Shown in pieces: positions 6,070 through 6,456 of a stretch of 6,456 nt of DNA. Numbering within the stretch: the stretch's first letter is position 1; each line of letters begins with the position of its first letter. The notes beneath the pieces are model-generated. The model did no database searches, was not told the DNA's origin, and saw only the letters and a program-made list of their open reading frames with translations. Made by a program: the position numbers and the translations under genes. Origin of the DNA: Solirubrobacterales bacterium (GTDB lineage Bacteria > Actinomycetota > Thermoleophilia > Solirubrobacterales > Solirubrobacteraceae); NCBI GenBank assembly GCA_025963955.1, contig JAOPZU010000550.1, positions 1 to 6,456 of the forward strand. The letters are read 5' to 3'.

Positions 6070-6456
6070 ATGGCCCAGAACAACGCTTCCACCAGCCTCA
6101 AGATCTCCAGCCGCGACGTCGGCCACTCCCGCTCGACGCGCCGCCTGCGCCGCGAGGGCCAGGTCCCCGGCGTCCTGTACGGCCTGGGCGAGGACCCGCT
6201 GTCCTTCGCGGTCGACGCCCGCGAGCTGCGCCAGGCGCTCGCCGGCTCGGGCGCCGTGCTCGACCTGGAACTGAACGGCGAGAGCACCTCCGCCGTCCTG
6301 AAGGAGACGCAGCGCCACCCGGTCCGCGGCGAGATCATCCACCTGGACCTCGTCCGGGTCGACCTGACGCAGGCGATCCATGCGGTCGTCACCGTCGAGC
6401 TCGTCGGCGGCGAGGATTCGCCGGGCGTGAAGAACGGCGGCGTCATCGGTCAGATC
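6070..6456 (+). CDS. rplY: 50S ribosomal protein bL25 (CTC/TL5 type), 3' partial
   Basis: This is large-subunit ribosomal protein bL25, which binds the 5S rRNA region; longer forms are annotated as general stress protein CTC or TL5. The first 129 residues are in the window and the frame is open at the right edge. The N-terminal L25 domain is clear: SRDVGHSRSTRRLRREGQVPGVLYG (residues 14-38) is the hallmark start with the conserved arginine-rich RNA-binding strand, and HPVRGEIIHLDLVRVD (about 87-102) is its usual end. After it, AVVTVELVGGEDSPGVKNGG begins the second beta domain of the CTC/TL5 form, which normally ends near residues 180-230, so roughly a third or more is missing. ATG at 6070 is the natural start. 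It is preceded by the TAGAGT box and the hairpin closing the GH2 gene, so it is probably its own transcription unit, unrelated in function to its upstream neighbours. Confidence 0.95.
   Translation, partial: MAQNNASTSLKISSRDVGHSRSTRRLRREGQVPGVLYGLGEDPLSFAVDARELRQALAGSGAVLDLELNGESTSAVLKETQRHPVRGEIIHLDLVRVDLTQAIHAVVTVELVGGEDSPGVKNGGVIGQI

Noticed and set aside
5948..6274. Plus-strand open frame running from the GH2 end into bL25
   Set aside because: It is out of frame with both, has an Arg/Ala/Ser-rich translation without motifs, and overlaps the clear bL25 frame.
1..6456. Search for CRISPR arrays, tRNA or rRNA genes, insertion sequences, prophage or toxin-antitoxin genes
   Set aside because: No spaced repeats, no cloverleaf or rRNA-like stretches, no transposase motifs and no terminal inverted repeats with target duplications were seen.

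Overview
This is a very GC-rich window with tightly packed genes and long spurious antisense reading frames. A DUF4235 protein, a CTC-type bL25 and actinobacterial-looking -10 boxes (TANNNT) close to start codons together suggest an actinomycete (Actinomycetota). A deep-branching class such as Thermoleophilia is possible, but that is a guess because no rRNA or other marker gene is present.

Layout: (1) 2-2266 (+) is the 3' portion of a membrane-anchored PAS-PAS-GGDEF-EAL protein. Its frame is open through the left edge, and the residues before the membrane helix look like the end of a CHASE sensor domain. Both cyclic-di-GMP catalytic domains carry substitutions at key positions. (2) 2276-2653 (-) is a small DUF4235 membrane protein, convergent with the first gene and only 9 bp from its stop. 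(3) 2792-3514 (+) is a 240-residue soluble protein of unknown family with a strong ribosome binding site. It is divergent from the DUF4235 gene across a 138 bp intergenic region. (4) 3546-3992 (+) is a 148-residue membrane-anchored protein with four cysteines in its predicted extracytoplasmic part, starting at TTG. (5) 4050-6014 (+) is an exported glycoside hydrolase family 2 enzyme with a twin-arginine-type signal peptide and both catalytic glutamates. (6) 6070 to the right edge (+) is the start of ribosomal protein bL25 (CTC/TL5 type).

How they may fit together: genes 3 to 5 share a strand with gaps of 31 and 57 bp and could form a transcription unit ending at a GC hairpin at 6004-6025. However, a possible -10 box directly before the TTG start of gene 4 suggests an additional internal promoter. 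bL25 appears to have its own promoter. No shared pathway can be demonstrated.

I found no mobile element, CRISPR array, RNA gene or phage gene, and no gene-free stretch longer than 300 bases. The points most worth checking are the apparently degenerate GGDEF/EAL pair, the altered substrate-pocket motif of the exported GH2 enzyme, and the TANNNT boxes that suggest leaderless or short-leader transcription. I do not see a clear new multi-gene system.
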